Assembly (NCBI GenBank): GCA_042571625.1
Contig: JBHPFQ010000009.1
Location: 1 to 19,541 of the forward strand
Direction of reading: 5' to 3'
Length of the DNA: 19,541 bases
Source: JBHPFQ01 sp042571625
GTDB lineage: Bacteria > Patescibacteriota > Minisyncoccia > Portnoybacterales > UBA2143
In this document: positions 1-8,011 of the stretch, piece by piece
How positions within the stretch are numbered: the first letter of the stretch is position 1
Layout of the letters: every line of letters begins with the position of its first letter
Program-made: the position numbers and the translations under genes
The notes under the pieces: generated by a model
What the model was told of the DNA's origin: nothing
Seen by the model: only the letters and a program-made list of their open reading frames with translations
Database searches by the model: none

Positions 1-1
1 C

Positions 2-568
2 TTATTTTTCTAACTCTTTAATTCTTGCTTTTAGCTCTATCATTTCTATCTCTCTACCTACCATAAGTTTATTTAATCTTGATAATTCATCAATACGAAC
101 TTCAAGATTTAATGTTTTCTCTGCCACGCCTTTTTCAAGAGATTTAGTATAATCAATTAATTTCCTTTCAATCTCTTTTTTAAGAGTGATATCTTCAATC
201 GCTAATAAAATCTGATCAGTTGAATCCAACCGTCTGGCGTTAAGCAGCATTACTTTTTTCCCAATTTTAGAAAAATTCTTTGAAACCTCAAAATCATTAA
301 AAATCTCTTTTTTGGGCAAAATATTTTCTAATAATCCTCGCAATTTGGGAATATCCCATTCTCCATCTCCTAATTCAAAAATTAATTTATCAACTGTGTC
401 TTTTTTTTCAATATGGAAATTATTATAAAAAGATTTATTAGCACCAATTACATGAAAATTTTTATCAAGAATTAAAAACGGTTCTCTAGCTGTTTCTGAA
501 AAATCTTTAAGATATTGCATGGCTATTTCTTTTTCTTCTTCTAATGTATGTTTACCTTTCTTAGGCAT
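2..568 (-). CDS. PAS-domain sensory protein with C-terminal coiled coil
   Basis: 188 residues, complete. Residues about 20-130 look like a PAS fold: an opening helix, then FLILDKNFHVIGANKSFY, then a WDIPKLRGLLENILP stretch and LLNARRL...ILLAIEDIT, the usual closing strand of sensory PAS domains found beside CheR or histidine kinases. From about residue 130 to the end the sequence is charged and heptad-like, so probably a coiled coil. There is no kinase, GGDEF or effector domain, so it would sense a ligand and signal through a partner. Its start lies 69 nt downstream of the large Ig-protein gene. No Shine-Dalgarno is visible, and a GGTCG motif (606-610) precedes the start by 37 nt. The family call is from pattern recognition; the ligand is unknown. 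Confidence 0.75.
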   Translation of the reverse strand: MPKKGKHTLEEEKEIAMQYLKDFSETAREPFLILDKNFHVIGANKSFYNNFHIEKKDTVDKLIFELGDGEWDIPKLRGLLENILPKKEIFNDFEVSKNFSKIGKKVMLLNARRLDSTDQILLAIEDITLKKEIERKLIDYTKSLEKGVAEKTLNLEVRIDELSRLNKLMVGREIEMIELKARIKELEK

Positions 569-605
569 ATTTTTTTACTTTTAGCTTATTAATTTTATTA
601 ATCTA

Positions 606-610
606 CGACC
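606..610 (-). promoter_or_regulatory. GGTCG leader motif upstream of the PAS gene
   Basis: AAAAGGTCGTAGATTA on the minus strand, 37 nt before the PAS start codon. Related sequences lie before the starts at 6112, 9247 and 10177, and a weaker one before 6271. Its function is unknown. Confidence 0.3.
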
Positions 611-636
611 TTTTATTTTTTTCTAATTTTGTATTT

Positions 637-3600
637 TTAAACATGTTTGCCTTGTTTCTTTAATTTATACAACCACAACATTGTCATTAAAATAATTATC
701 AAAACAATAACAGTCGTCCATAGATTCAAAAGATTAAATAATGACACCCATAAACTTTTCTCTACAGTAAATAAACTAACAGCGCTAGCTTGACTCTTAA
801 AATTATTTGCTATGTCAACCGTTACTGCAAAAATTGAATGTTCGCCAGGAGATAGTTCTACAATATCCTGAGAATGATCAACAATCCAAATTCCTTGTTG
901 ATTAGATTTAACACGATAAGCCAATGCTTGATCACTATGAATATATACAACAATTTCCTTGTTCGGAAGAGCAACACCGCTAAATCTAATTATATCTTCA
1001 GCAATTCCAAAATCAATATTATTAATTTCGGGAATTGAAGCGCCTGGCAATTCAATTGCTTCTATAATTTCGGCGATCTCCGCTTCTGACGGAATTGAAA
1101 TCACTGGCACTGTTCCTTCTGGTAATGTCTGTTCTGCAACAGATGGAGCTGCGATTTTATTTAATTCAAAAAATGTTTCCCTGCTAATATTTCCAGCTGT
1201 GTCAATGGCTCTAATAACAAAACTATGCAAACCATCTAATAAAGCAGATTCATCTGACAGAATATAGCTCCACGAACCATCACTATTAGCAGTAGTGCTA
1301 AAAACATTAAGTCCATCAACAATAATATTAACCAAAGCAAACGGTTCGCTTACGCCAATTATGGCAGGAGTAGCATCAATAATTTCCTCATTCCTTGAAG
1401 GACTTAATAAAATTGGCGCGTTGGGCGGGGTAAGATCAACCAACAAAGTAATCGGATTAGAAAATTGGCTTAGATTATTAGAAAAATCAATTGCTCTAAC
1501 AGTTAAAATATGTTCTCCTTCGCTAAAAACAAAGGACTGAATAAATTTTCCAGCGTTATCAACAGCTGACATTAAACGCCCAACTAGAATTCCTTTATCA
1601 TACAAATTAATTCTTGAACGCGATTCTGCTAACCCAGAAATAACTATTTGTGTTGAATTAGTCGGAGTTGTTAAAGACGATAAAATAGGCTTAGTAGGCG
1701 GAATAGTATCCGGCGCTATAAATCCTCCGCCGCCGCCTGCGGATGGCATAGTCTTAACTGGCGAAGGTTCTGGAGCTGGCTCATAAATATTAATAGATGC
1801 AACTGTAGCCTCATTGCCAAAATCGTCAACTGCCCAAATTTTTACATAATAATTATCAGTAATTGATAAACTTGTTATAATCGTAGAAATAGTATTAATA
1901 TCTGTTAAGCTAGCATCATTATCTTGATCCCATTCACTAGCTGATATGGTCCTACTGTCAACATCATCAGAAACATATCCATGCCATAACTCATAATGAT
2001 TAAAATTAGCGTCAGTAATTCCACTCGTCCAATTTAATGTTACTGTGGTATTGCTGGAGGCAAACTTATTCAAACTTAATAACCCTAATGGCGAATCTGT
2101 ATCAATCTCAAAATCAGATGATTCAAAATACGGACTTATATTTCCAAAGCTATCTATTGCTTTTAATCTTATTCTCATATCTTCCTGCTCTTCATTATCA
2201 AAATCAACTCCCGCGTCCCATGTTATTATTTTACTTCCAGAAGTAATTCCAGAACCAACATCGCCTATTACTGAATCATCTATTACATCCCACGTAGAAC
2301 CACTATCATCGGAAATATCAATTTCCACTTCTAAATCATTCCCAGTATTATCTGTTAAATCATAAGTTATATCTATGGTTGTTGTTCCTTCGGCCTGAAC
2401 TACAGAAACATTACTAATCACAGGAACCGCATAATCTATTAAAAACGCCGATGAATAAGTATAGCTACCATTAACAATCCCATCATTCGCTCGCATACGA
2501 ATATAAACACTTGAGTCGTAAATATTTCCTACATCTGCTTGAGCGTCCCAAGCAAAAGTATGCGAAACTCCAATTGGGGATGAAGACAACCCAGAAATTC
2601 CATCATGATTCAAATCTGTTGTTGAAGCAGTCATTATTGCCTCTTCTCCGCCAAAAATTCCAGTTAAAGAATATTCATAAACAACTAGGTTTGATGGATC
2701 ACTTTCATTGTCAGATAAATTATAATCAATATAAACCAAACCGCTTGCAATATCCTGCTCCGATGATAAATTCAAAATGTCCGGTGCATCGTTTTCAGTA
2801 TAGCTGATAGCAATATTATCTATAATAACTTGCTGAGATCCATCACTTTCCAAAAACGCTTTCCACATTATTTTATTATTAACTGCAGAAAAATCGCTAA
2901 TATTACTATTAACAACGCTAGCAGTATTATAATCAGAAGCACCAGCAGAAGCCCAAGCCAAACCATTCCAATACTGCCATGTTAAACCATCGTCATCAGA
3001 TAACTGATAGTAAATATCCCCACCATTTTTAGTAGATATTTCTATAAATGAATCCCAGCTAGTAACTGACTCTAGATTCAAAGATGTAGCTGGATTAATA
3101 GTCGGATTATCTATGGCATAACTTTCAATTGTTTTAGACCAATTGATAATCACATCATCAAAACCAGATACTGTTGTGCAATCATTGCCTTTTCCTGACT
3201 GGCACATATGATAAGCCGCTATTTTCAAATAATAAGTTCCAGCTGTAGGCACTTTTGAACTTATATCTATAGTTGAAACTTCAGCCCAATCAGTAACATC
3301 CGAAATATTTCCGCTATCCCAAACTTGAGTAGCCCCATCAATTATCGGATCGCCACTATCCGTATCAACAAAAACATAAAAATGATATGAGGACGGAGCG
3401 TTAGTTATAGCGATAGCTTTCCAATCTAAATCTAAAGTCGCCGTATCGGGAGTGTCAACTGTAGTAGTAAATGCCTGATACCAATATCCTGCCGAATCAT
3501 TAGCTTGCTTACCAATAAGATTAATATCAACATAGCCTCCTGGATTACCGCCAGATGATTGATAATTTGCTATATTTGTTTTCCCAGGAGCATTATCCCA

Positions 3601-4116
3601 GTCAGGAACTGCTGTCCATCCAATCGCATCAGAATCAAAACCAGAATTTATAGTATTGCCTGATGTTATTCCACTCAAATTTTTTAAACTAGCCACCTCG
3701 CCGATTACTTCAATTTTTGCACTATCATAAACATAATTACCAGCCGTATCAAAAGTCCAATCCTGGGTCGCCGCCAGCAATGCTTGCCCACCAAGAAGAT
3801 AAAACGAAACTAAGGTAATAAATAATAATTTTAATAAGAAAAGCCCTCCTATGCCCCAAAAAGCCATTAAACTTATTTTTCTTTTTGTTTTGTAAATATG
3901 TAAAGATGGGAAAATAAAACCTTCTTCCTGCACTTTCAAAGGAGAAACAATTAAATATATTGGGAATGAAATAATTGCAAAAACCAATTCTAAAACAATA
4001 ATTATAAAAGCATAAAATAATATCTTGAACCAATTTCTTGTCTCCAACATTTTCTGCTTAATTGAAAAAACAAAACTAGAAAATTTTAAAGATAAATTTA
4101 ATAATTTTACCTTCAT
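637..4116 (-). CDS. Giant membrane-anchored surface protein with Ig-like repeats
   Basis: 1159 residues. Two hydrophobic segments near the N-terminus (about 31-58 and 82-108) end in a signal-peptidase-like QALLAA. A long Asp/Ser/Thr-rich, Lys-poor ectodomain follows: first a jelly-roll-like region (about 130-330), then several Ig/fibronectin-like beta domains with recurring 'W D A ... D ... I R A' and 'VDLTPPNAPILLSP' type linkers. A Pro/Gly hinge with five glycines lies near residue 793. A final transmembrane helix (about 1128-1151) and a basic tail close the protein. It probably displays an adhesive or structural fibre at the cell surface. It starts 4 nt after the stop of its smaller paralogue at 4121-4942 and shares that gene's head and tail. 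No catalytic motif is seen. The architecture is clear; the binding target is unknown. Confidence 0.8.
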   Translation of the reverse strand: MKVKLLNLSLKFSSFVFSIKQKMLETRNWFKILFYAFIIIVLELVFAIISFPIYLIVSPLKVQEEGFIFPSLHIYKTKRKISLMAFWGIGGLFLLKLLFITLVSFYLLGGQALLAATQDWTFDTAGNYVYDSAKIEVIGEVASLKNLSGITSGNTINSGFDSDAIGWTAVPDWDNAPGKTNIANYQSSGGNPGGYVDINLIGKQANDSAGYWYQAFTTTVDTPDTATLDLDWKAIAITNAPSSYHFYVFVDTDSGDPIIDGATQVWDSGNISDVTDWAEVSTIDISSKVPTAGTYYLKIAAYHMCQSGKGNDCTTVSGFDDVIINWSKTIESYAIDNPTINPATSLNLESVTSWDSFIEISTKNGGDIYYQLSDDDGLTWQYWNGLAWASAGASDYNTASVVNSNISDFSAVNNKIMWKAFLESDGSQQVIIDNIAISYTENDAPDILNLSSEQDIASGLVYIDYNLSDNESDPSNLVVYEYSLTGIFGGEEAIMTASTTDLNHDGISGLSSSPIGVSHTFAWDAQADVGNIYDSSVYIRMRANDGIVNGSYTYSSAFLIDYAVPVISNVSVVQAEGTTTIDITYDLTDNTGNDLEVEIDISDDSGSTWDVIDDSVIGDVGSGITSGSKIITWDAGVDFDNEEQEDMRIRLKAIDSFGNISPYFESSDFEIDTDSPLGLLSLNKFASSNTTVTLNWTSGITDANFNHYELWHGYVSDDVDSRTISASEWDQDNDASLTDINTISTIITSLSITDNYYVKIWAVDDFGNEATVASINIYEPAPEPSPVKTMPSAGGGGGFIAPDTIPPTKPILSSLTTPTNSTQIVISGLAESRSRINLYDKGILVGRLMSAVDNAGKFIQSFVFSEGEHILTVRAIDFSNNLSQFSNPITLLVDLTPPNAPILLSPSRNEEIIDATPAIIGVSEPFALVNIIVDGLNVFSTTANSDGSWSYILSDESALLDGLHSFVIRAIDTAGNISRETFFELNKIAAPSVAEQTLPEGTVPVISIPSEAEIAEIIEAIELPGASIPEINNIDFGIAEDIIRFSGVALPNKEIVVYIHSDQALAYRVKSNQQGIWIVDHSQDIVELSPGEHSIFAVTVDIANNFKSQASAVSLFTVEKSLWVSLFNLLNLWTTVIVLIIILMTMLWLYKLKKQGKHV

Positions 4117-4120
4117 ATAT

Positions 4121-4942
4121 CTAAATAATTAAAACCGTTAATAATACTCCCAAAAAAATAACAATAGCAATAGAAATATTTATCAAAATATCAATATTCT
4201 TCACTACGCTATCTAATAAAGATGTTTGAACTTTGAAATACTGCTCGGCCGAGGCAGGACTTCGAACTTCCGATTTTTCATCATAACCAAAAATAACAAT
4301 CGAATGATTGCCTTCGCTTAATTTAAAATCATCCTGCGAATGATCTATTTCCCAATTTCCATTTTCATCAACAGGAGAAGTAAAAATTACTGTTTGCCGA
4401 CCGGACAAAAACATTACTGCTAAAGTTGAGGGTTGCCCTGTCCCATAAAAAATATAATTTTCGCCCTGTCTCTTTTTAACTTCTGTCAACTTTGGTCTCG
4501 CCATAGTATCAACTACTCTAGCGGTTTGTATTTTAGTTTCAGCTGCCACTATATTTTTTTCTAAAACATCAACTGGTCTTAAATCAGAAACAGAATATAA
4601 GTGCAAAGGGCCAAGAACAGACGGCGTTAATGTTATCAACATTAATTTAATCATCCAAATAACAAAAATAACGCCTACGCCAGTTAAAGTTAAAACGCGG
4701 CGCAAGTTATAGTCCGATGTAATTTTATCATACCCGCCTTTTTCTTCTAAAAAAGCTGTAACATTAACTGGCCGAATGCCTAAATATAAAGGCAAGGAAA
4801 TAACGCCCAGCGATGTTTCTAAAATAATCAACGACAAAATATCACTGACTACTCCAATTCCTACTCCTTTAAGTATTATCTGCTTCTTATTGTAAATACG
4901 GTTGGTTAAATATAAAACTAAATTTAACCATTGTTTTTTCAT
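4121..4942 (-). CDS. Membrane protein with single Ig-like ectodomain, paralogue of the giant surface protein
   Basis: 273 residues. Two N-terminal membrane helices (about 27-55 and 88-113) and one C-terminal helix (about 250-271) bracket an Ig-like beta domain (about 150-245). The last part, NWEIDHSQDDFKLSEGNHSI, matches IWIVDHSQDIVELSPGEHSI near the end of the downstream 1159-residue protein. The N-terminal 'LE..LGVISLPLYL..RPV' pattern also matches that protein, so the two are paralogues. The start codon overlaps the stop of the upstream response regulator (ATGA, 4939-4942), which implies translational coupling. A 20-bp piece of this gene (4529-4548) reappears in the operon leader. Its role is unknown; it could be the membrane scaffold for the larger paralogue. 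Confidence 0.7.
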   Translation of the reverse strand: MKKQWLNLVLYLTNRIYNKKQIILKGVGIGVVSDILSLIILETSLGVISLPLYLGIRPVNVTAFLEEKGGYDKITSDYNLRRVLTLTGVGVIFVIWMIKLMLITLTPSVLGPLHLYSVSDLRPVDVLEKNIVAAETKIQTARVVDTMARPKLTEVKKRQGENYIFYGTGQPSTLAVMFLSGRQTVIFTSPVDENGNWEIDHSQDDFKLSEGNHSIVIFGYDEKSEVRSPASAEQYFKVQTSLLDSVVKNIDILINISIAIVIFLGVLLTVLII

Positions 4943-5319
4943 TTTACTATTTTGACTAATTGTTTTATTTTATCTGATAAAAATTCTAAATTTGTACCTG
5001 ATTTTACAAAATAATCTTTCGCTCCCATTTCTTTGGCTTTTTCAACGTCCTCAGTGTTATCAAGGTTAGACAAAACAATTATTGGGATATGTTTAAGGGC
5101 AGGATTTGATTTCAAATTTCTAAGCACTCCAAAACCATCTATTTTTGGCAATAAAATATCTAAAAGAATTACATCTGGCTTTAATCTCTGCGCCATCTTA
5201 ATAGCTGTATCACCATCTGTGGCTGTTGCGACAGTATACTCATCTCTATGAAAAAGAATATATAAAGCCCTTAATAATACTTCATCATCCTCTACAATTA
5301 AAACAATAATTTTTTTCAT
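4939..5319 (-). CDS. Receiver-only response regulator (CheY-like), second of the pair
   Basis: 126 residues, a single REC domain. The acidic pair sits in VLIVEDDE, the phospho-acceptor Asp in DVILLDILLP, the switch Ser in IIVLSN, and the conserved Lys in YFVKSG. There is no DNA-binding or enzymatic output domain, so it should act by protein contact. I chose the ATG at 5319, which gives the normal MKKIIVLIVEDD start 7 nt after the upstream regulator's stop; an in-frame TTG at 5334 would overlap that stop. The last codons overlap the membrane Ig protein gene. Bases 5105-5150, encoding the loop after the phospho-Asp, have a perfect inverted copy in the operon leader. Confidence 0.85.
   Translation of the reverse strand: MKKIIVLIVEDDEVLLRALYILFHRDEYTVATATDGDTAIKMAQRLKPDVILLDILLPKIDGFGVLRNLKSNPALKHIPIIVLSNLDNTEDVEKAKEMGAKDYFVKSGTNLEFLSDKIKQLVKIVK
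5105..5150 (-). repeat. Source copy of the 46-bp inverted repeat, inside the regulator gene
   Basis: Exact reverse complement of 5760-5805. It encodes the stretch just after the phospho-Asp (LPKIDGFGVLRNLKS), a normal receiver sequence, so this is the donor and the leader copy is the derivative. Confidence 0.85.
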
Positions 5320-5326
5320 AAAACTA

Positions 5327-5725
5327 TTATTCAATCCTCTTTTTTACAGAATTAATAATATTTTCAACCCTAGTTTCAGCTTTAAGAAAATATTGTTCAG
5401 CGCCTAATGCCTTTATCGATTTAATATCCGAAATGCCATCTAAATTAGACAGCACAAAAACAGGTATTTTCCCTATCTGAGCATCCGCCTTTAATCTTTT
5501 TAATACCTCAAAACCGTCTAACCCTGGCAATATCAAATCAAGCAAAATAATATGAGGATTATATTTTTTAGCCGTTTCAATAACTTGCAGACCATCTTTA
5601 ATATTAAGCGCATCAAATCCCTCTGCCTCAGAACTATTTATCAAAACTTTTGCCAATAAAGCATCATCTTCTATTATTAAAATTCGCTTTTTCTCTTTAT
5701 CTTTTTTATTTTCAAAAAATGCCAT
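5327..5725 (-). CDS. Receiver-only response regulator (CheY-like), first of the pair
   Basis: 132 residues. A short Lys-rich lead precedes a REC domain with acidic pair ILIIEDDA, phospho-Asp in HIILLDLILP, switch Ser in VFVLSN and Lys in YFLKAE. It has no output domain. It is clearly related to the next gene (shared LP.(L/I)DGF.VL..LK pattern), so the two probably arose by tandem duplication. It is the first gene of a four-gene operon leading to two surface Ig proteins, which suggests phospho-signalling connected with the cell surface. The cognate kinase is not in the window; the PAS protein at the left end lacks a kinase domain. No Shine-Dalgarno is visible before the ATG. Confidence 0.85.
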   Translation of the reverse strand: MAFFENKKDKEKKRILIIEDDALLAKVLINSSEAEGFDALNIKDGLQVIETAKKYNPHIILLDLILPGLDGFEVLKRLKADAQIGKIPVFVLSNLDGISDIKSIKALGAEQYFLKAETRVENIINSVKKRIE

Positions 5726-5735
5726 TTTTGTAACA

Positions 5736-5811
5736 AAATCAAACTATTTTAGTTTCAGCTGCCAAAAATAGATGGTTTTGGAGTGCTTAGAAATTTGAAA
5801 TCAAACTATTT
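5736..5811. repeat. Mosaic templated insertion in the operon leader
   Basis: A 14-bp direct repeat (5736-5749 = 5798-5811) flanks an insert made of two copied pieces. Bases 5745-5764 equal 4529-4548 (direct, 20 bp, from the membrane Ig gene). Bases 5760-5805 equal the reverse complement of 5105-5150 (46 bp, no mismatch, from the second regulator gene). The two pieces overlap by TGCCA, and the outer joins overlap the flanking repeat by 5 and 8 bp. This is the pattern expected of microhomology-driven template switching during replication. An amplification or assembly chimera is the alternative. Confidence 0.85.
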
Positions 5812-5825
5812 CCCCCACTATAAAA

Positions 5826-5855
5826 ATTATAGCATATTATTATTTTTTCTCCCAA
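5826..5855 (-). promoter_or_regulatory. Candidate promoter of the regulator/surface-protein operon
   Basis: TATAAT at 5826-5831 with a weak TTGGGA at 5850-5855, spacer 18. The predicted start near 5819 would give a leader of about 95 nt that includes the mosaic insertion. The -35 lies in the 3' end of the DUF5661 gene. Confidence 0.4.
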
Positions 5856-6112
5856 TATTCCTCTGCTTCATTCTCTAATTTTTCCAAACGTGTATAATAA
5901 TCCGCAAATTCATTAAGATGAGCTAAAGCAATTTTACCTGTCATTATCTCATCATCATTAGTAACATTAGTTTTTAGATCAACTGTCCCATGTTCTAATT
6001 CCACGTCCAATCCCATGCGAAATTGATCAACGTCAAAATCCTTCCAATTAACCCCTAATTCTTCTCCAATTCTTTTAGCATCTTCAATACTAAAATGTTT
6101 TTTAATTTCCAT
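5840..6112 (-). CDS. DUF5661 family protein
   Basis: 90 residues, a full-length small protein. It carries the pattern I associate with DUF5661: F(S)xEDAKRIGEELGV near the start, FRMGLDVELEHG, then TNVTNDDEIMTGKIALAHLNE and a closing DYYTRLEKLENEA. Conserved His, Glu and Asp residues in ELEHG and IALAHL could bind a metal, but that is a guess. It is soluble, with no signal peptide, and its function is unknown. It has its own promoter (6158-6187) and a GGTCG motif (6144-6148) 32 nt before the start; no Shine-Dalgarno is visible. The response-regulator promoter overlaps its last codons. Confidence 0.75.
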   Translation of the reverse strand: MEIKKHFSIEDAKRIGEELGVNWKDFDVDQFRMGLDVELEHGTVDLKTNVTNDDEIMTGKIALAHLNEFADYYTRLEKLENEAEEYWEKK

Positions 6113-6143
6113 ATTATCTTATTTGTAAAATATTATTAAAATA

Positions 6144-6187
6144 CGACCTTTAAATTCATTATATCACAAAGAAATTAAAATTACCAA
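6144..6187 (-). promoter_or_regulatory. Promoter and GGTCG leader motif of the DUF5661 gene
   Basis: TTGGTA (6182-6187), spacer 18, TGTGATATAAT with the hexamer at 6158-6163. AAGGTCG begins 7 nt later (6150-6144), at or next to the expected transcription start. Confidence 0.45.
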
Positions 6188-6204
6188 GAACCTATTACAT
6201 AATA

Positions 6205-6243
6205 TTAACAATAAAACTGTTCTATGATAAAATTATATAGTCG
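6205..6243 (+). promoter_or_regulatory. Promoter of the small membrane protein gene
   Basis: TTAACA (6205-6210), 17-bp spacer, TAAAAT (6228-6233). The transcript would begin near AGTCGAAG (6239-6246), a weaker version of the GGTCG leader motif. Confidence 0.5.
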
Positions 6244-6270
6244 AAGTAAATAATAATAAAATTAAATTAT

Positions 6271-6750
6271 ATGCCAACAAAATTTATATATACATTATTT
6301 TTAGCGCTGCTCATTGCCCTATTCGTTGGATTAGGCATTGATGCTTTTTATCCTGGACCGGTAGCTCCACGATATCCTGTAGAGTTAGATATCGTAAAAT
6401 CAGGATGTGAAGAAACTTTAGAACAACAAAAAATAAGAAAAGATTATAATCTCGCTAGAGATAAATTCATAGAAGAATCAAAACCATACAATAGAAACGT
6501 CTCTATAATTTCATTGATAGCTTCTATTATTATTTTAGTTTTGAGTTTAACACTTCTTTCTAAGATCAGTATGATTGCAGATGGAATCCTTTTGGGTGGA
6601 GTTTTTACCGTTATGTATTGCATTATCCGCGGTCTAATGAGCGAAAGCTCTCAATTTAGATTTGTAATTGTAACTATCGGACTTGCAATTGCCCTTGTTC
6701 TTGGCTATATAAAATTTATTCGTCCTAAGAATAATCCTCTACAAAATTAA
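6271..6750 (+). CDS. Small multi-pass membrane protein of unknown function
   Basis: 159 residues. One N-terminal hydrophobic helix (about 7-27) is followed by a polar region of about 50 residues with a charged, helical centre and a single Cys. Three more hydrophobic helices follow (about 77-97, 103-121 and 130-149) before a basic tail. By the positive-inside rule the tail is probably cytoplasmic. No catalytic motif or known family is recognised. It is one of only two plus-strand genes in the window and converges on the flavoprotein gene with 12 bp between stops and no terminator hairpin between them. No Shine-Dalgarno precedes the ATG. Confidence 0.65.
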   Translation: MPTKFIYTLFLALLIALFVGLGIDAFYPGPVAPRYPVELDIVKSGCEETLEQQKIRKDYNLARDKFIEESKPYNRNVSIISLIASIIILVLSLTLLSKISMIADGILLGGVFTVMYCIIRGLMSESSQFRFVIVTIGLAIALVLGYIKFIRPKNNPLQN

Positions 6751-6762
6751 TCAATCCAAGAA

Positions 6763-8007
6763 CTAAATAGAATAATTATAATTATCACCTGCCACAAATC
6801 CAGTACTCCAGCACATCTGCAAATTATATCCACCAGTAGGACCATCAAGATTAATAACTTCTCCAGATAAATATAAATTATCTATTATTTTTGATTTCAT
6901 TGTTTTTGCATCAATCTCTTTCAAATCAACACCGCCAGTAGTCACGATTGATTTATTAAATCCATCTAATCTTTTAACTTCTAATTCAAATCCTTTTAAT
7001 AGATGCAATAATTTTCTTCTTTCGTCTCTAGTAATAAAATTAACTCTTTTGTTAGGATCAATTTCTGACAATTTTATCATTACTGGAATTAATTTTTTAG
7101 GTAATAATAAATTAAGACTATTTTTAAAAAGCCTGTTTGACTGCTCTCTAAAATCCCTTTGGATCCTAACGTCCAAAGTATCAAATTGTAATGCCGGCTT
7201 AAAATCTATTCTAATATTAACTTTACCATTTTTAAGTAATTCTCCTATATTCTTACTCATGTCTAAAATAATAGGTCCGCTTAAACCAACTCTAGTAAAT
7301 ATAGCTTCTCCAAATTTAGAATCTTTTTTCTTATCATCCTGATAAACTACTATTTCTACATTTTTTAAACTTAATCCTTCCAAATCTTTAACAATTCTTT
7401 CCTTAATTAGTAATGGAACTAATGCTGGACGAGGTTTAATAATAGTATGCCCTAAATCATTAAGCCATTTATATCCGTCTCCGGACGATCCAGATATTGA
7501 ATAAGATTTTCCACCTACAGCTATTAAATATTTTTTTGCTGCTAATTTCTTTCCATTTCTTAAAATTACTTTTTTAATATTATTACCTTTAAATAGGATA
7601 TCTCTAACTTCAGCATTTAATTTAACTTCAACTTTATTTTCTTTCAAATAATTAATTAATGCATTTAACACATCTTCTGCTTTATCACTTTTTGGAAAAA
7701 CTCTATTCCCTCTTTCTGTTTTCAGGGTTACACCTATTGATTCAAAAAATTTAATTGTTTCTTGAACGCCAAATCTGCTTAAAAGCGAAAATAGAAAATT
7801 CCCCTGCTTGCCAAATTTTTCTACAAATTTCTTGCTATCAAATTCCTCATTAGTAATATTGCATCTTCCCTTGCCAGTAATTAATAATTTTACTCCTAAT
7901 TTATTATTCTTTTCTAATAATAAAACATGAGCTCCTTTTTCAGCAGCTCTACCAGCGGCAATCATTCCAGATGCGCCACCGCCAATTACTAATAAATCAT
8001 ATTCCAT
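6763..8007 (-). CDS. HI0933/YhiN-type FAD-dependent flavoprotein
   Basis: 414 residues from the ATG at 8007. The N-terminus is a dinucleotide-binding fold, YDLLVIGGGASGMIAA, followed by the family signature LLITGKGRCNITN (about 46-57) and a C-terminal second flavin motif GEVINLDGPTGGYNLQMCWSTGFVAG. These identify the HI0933-like (BaiN/YhiN) NAD(P)/FAD oxidoreductases, soluble proteins whose physiological substrate is not firmly established. A longer reading frame extends to 8091, but it overlaps the helicase gene and adds residues ahead of the glycine motif where the family begins, so I chose 8007. That start lies 4 nt after the helicase stop, with a purine-rich AGAAGAAG upstream, implying co-transcription with the helicase. 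Confidence 0.88.
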   Translation of the reverse strand: MEYDLLVIGGGASGMIAAGRAAEKGAHVLLLEKNNKLGVKLLITGKGRCNITNEEFDSKKFVEKFGKQGNFLFSLLSRFGVQETIKFFESIGVTLKTERGNRVFPKSDKAEDVLNALINYLKENKVEVKLNAEVRDILFKGNNIKKVILRNGKKLAAKKYLIAVGGKSYSISGSSGDGYKWLNDLGHTIIKPRPALVPLLIKERIVKDLEGLSLKNVEIVVYQDDKKKDSKFGEAIFTRVGLSGPIILDMSKNIGELLKNGKVNIRIDFKPALQFDTLDVRIQRDFREQSNRLFKNSLNLLLPKKLIPVMIKLSEIDPNKRVNFITRDERRKLLHLLKGFELEVKRLDGFNKSIVTTGGVDLKEIDAKTMKSKIIDNLYLSGEVINLDGPTGGYNLQMCWSTGFVAGDNYNYSI

Positions 8008-8011
8008 AATT

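Noticed and set aside
959..2807. Plus-strand open frames inside the giant surface protein gene
   Set aside because: They are antisense shadows of low-complexity Ser/Ile/Leu sequence with no ribosome site and no domain pattern, fully covered by the minus-strand gene.
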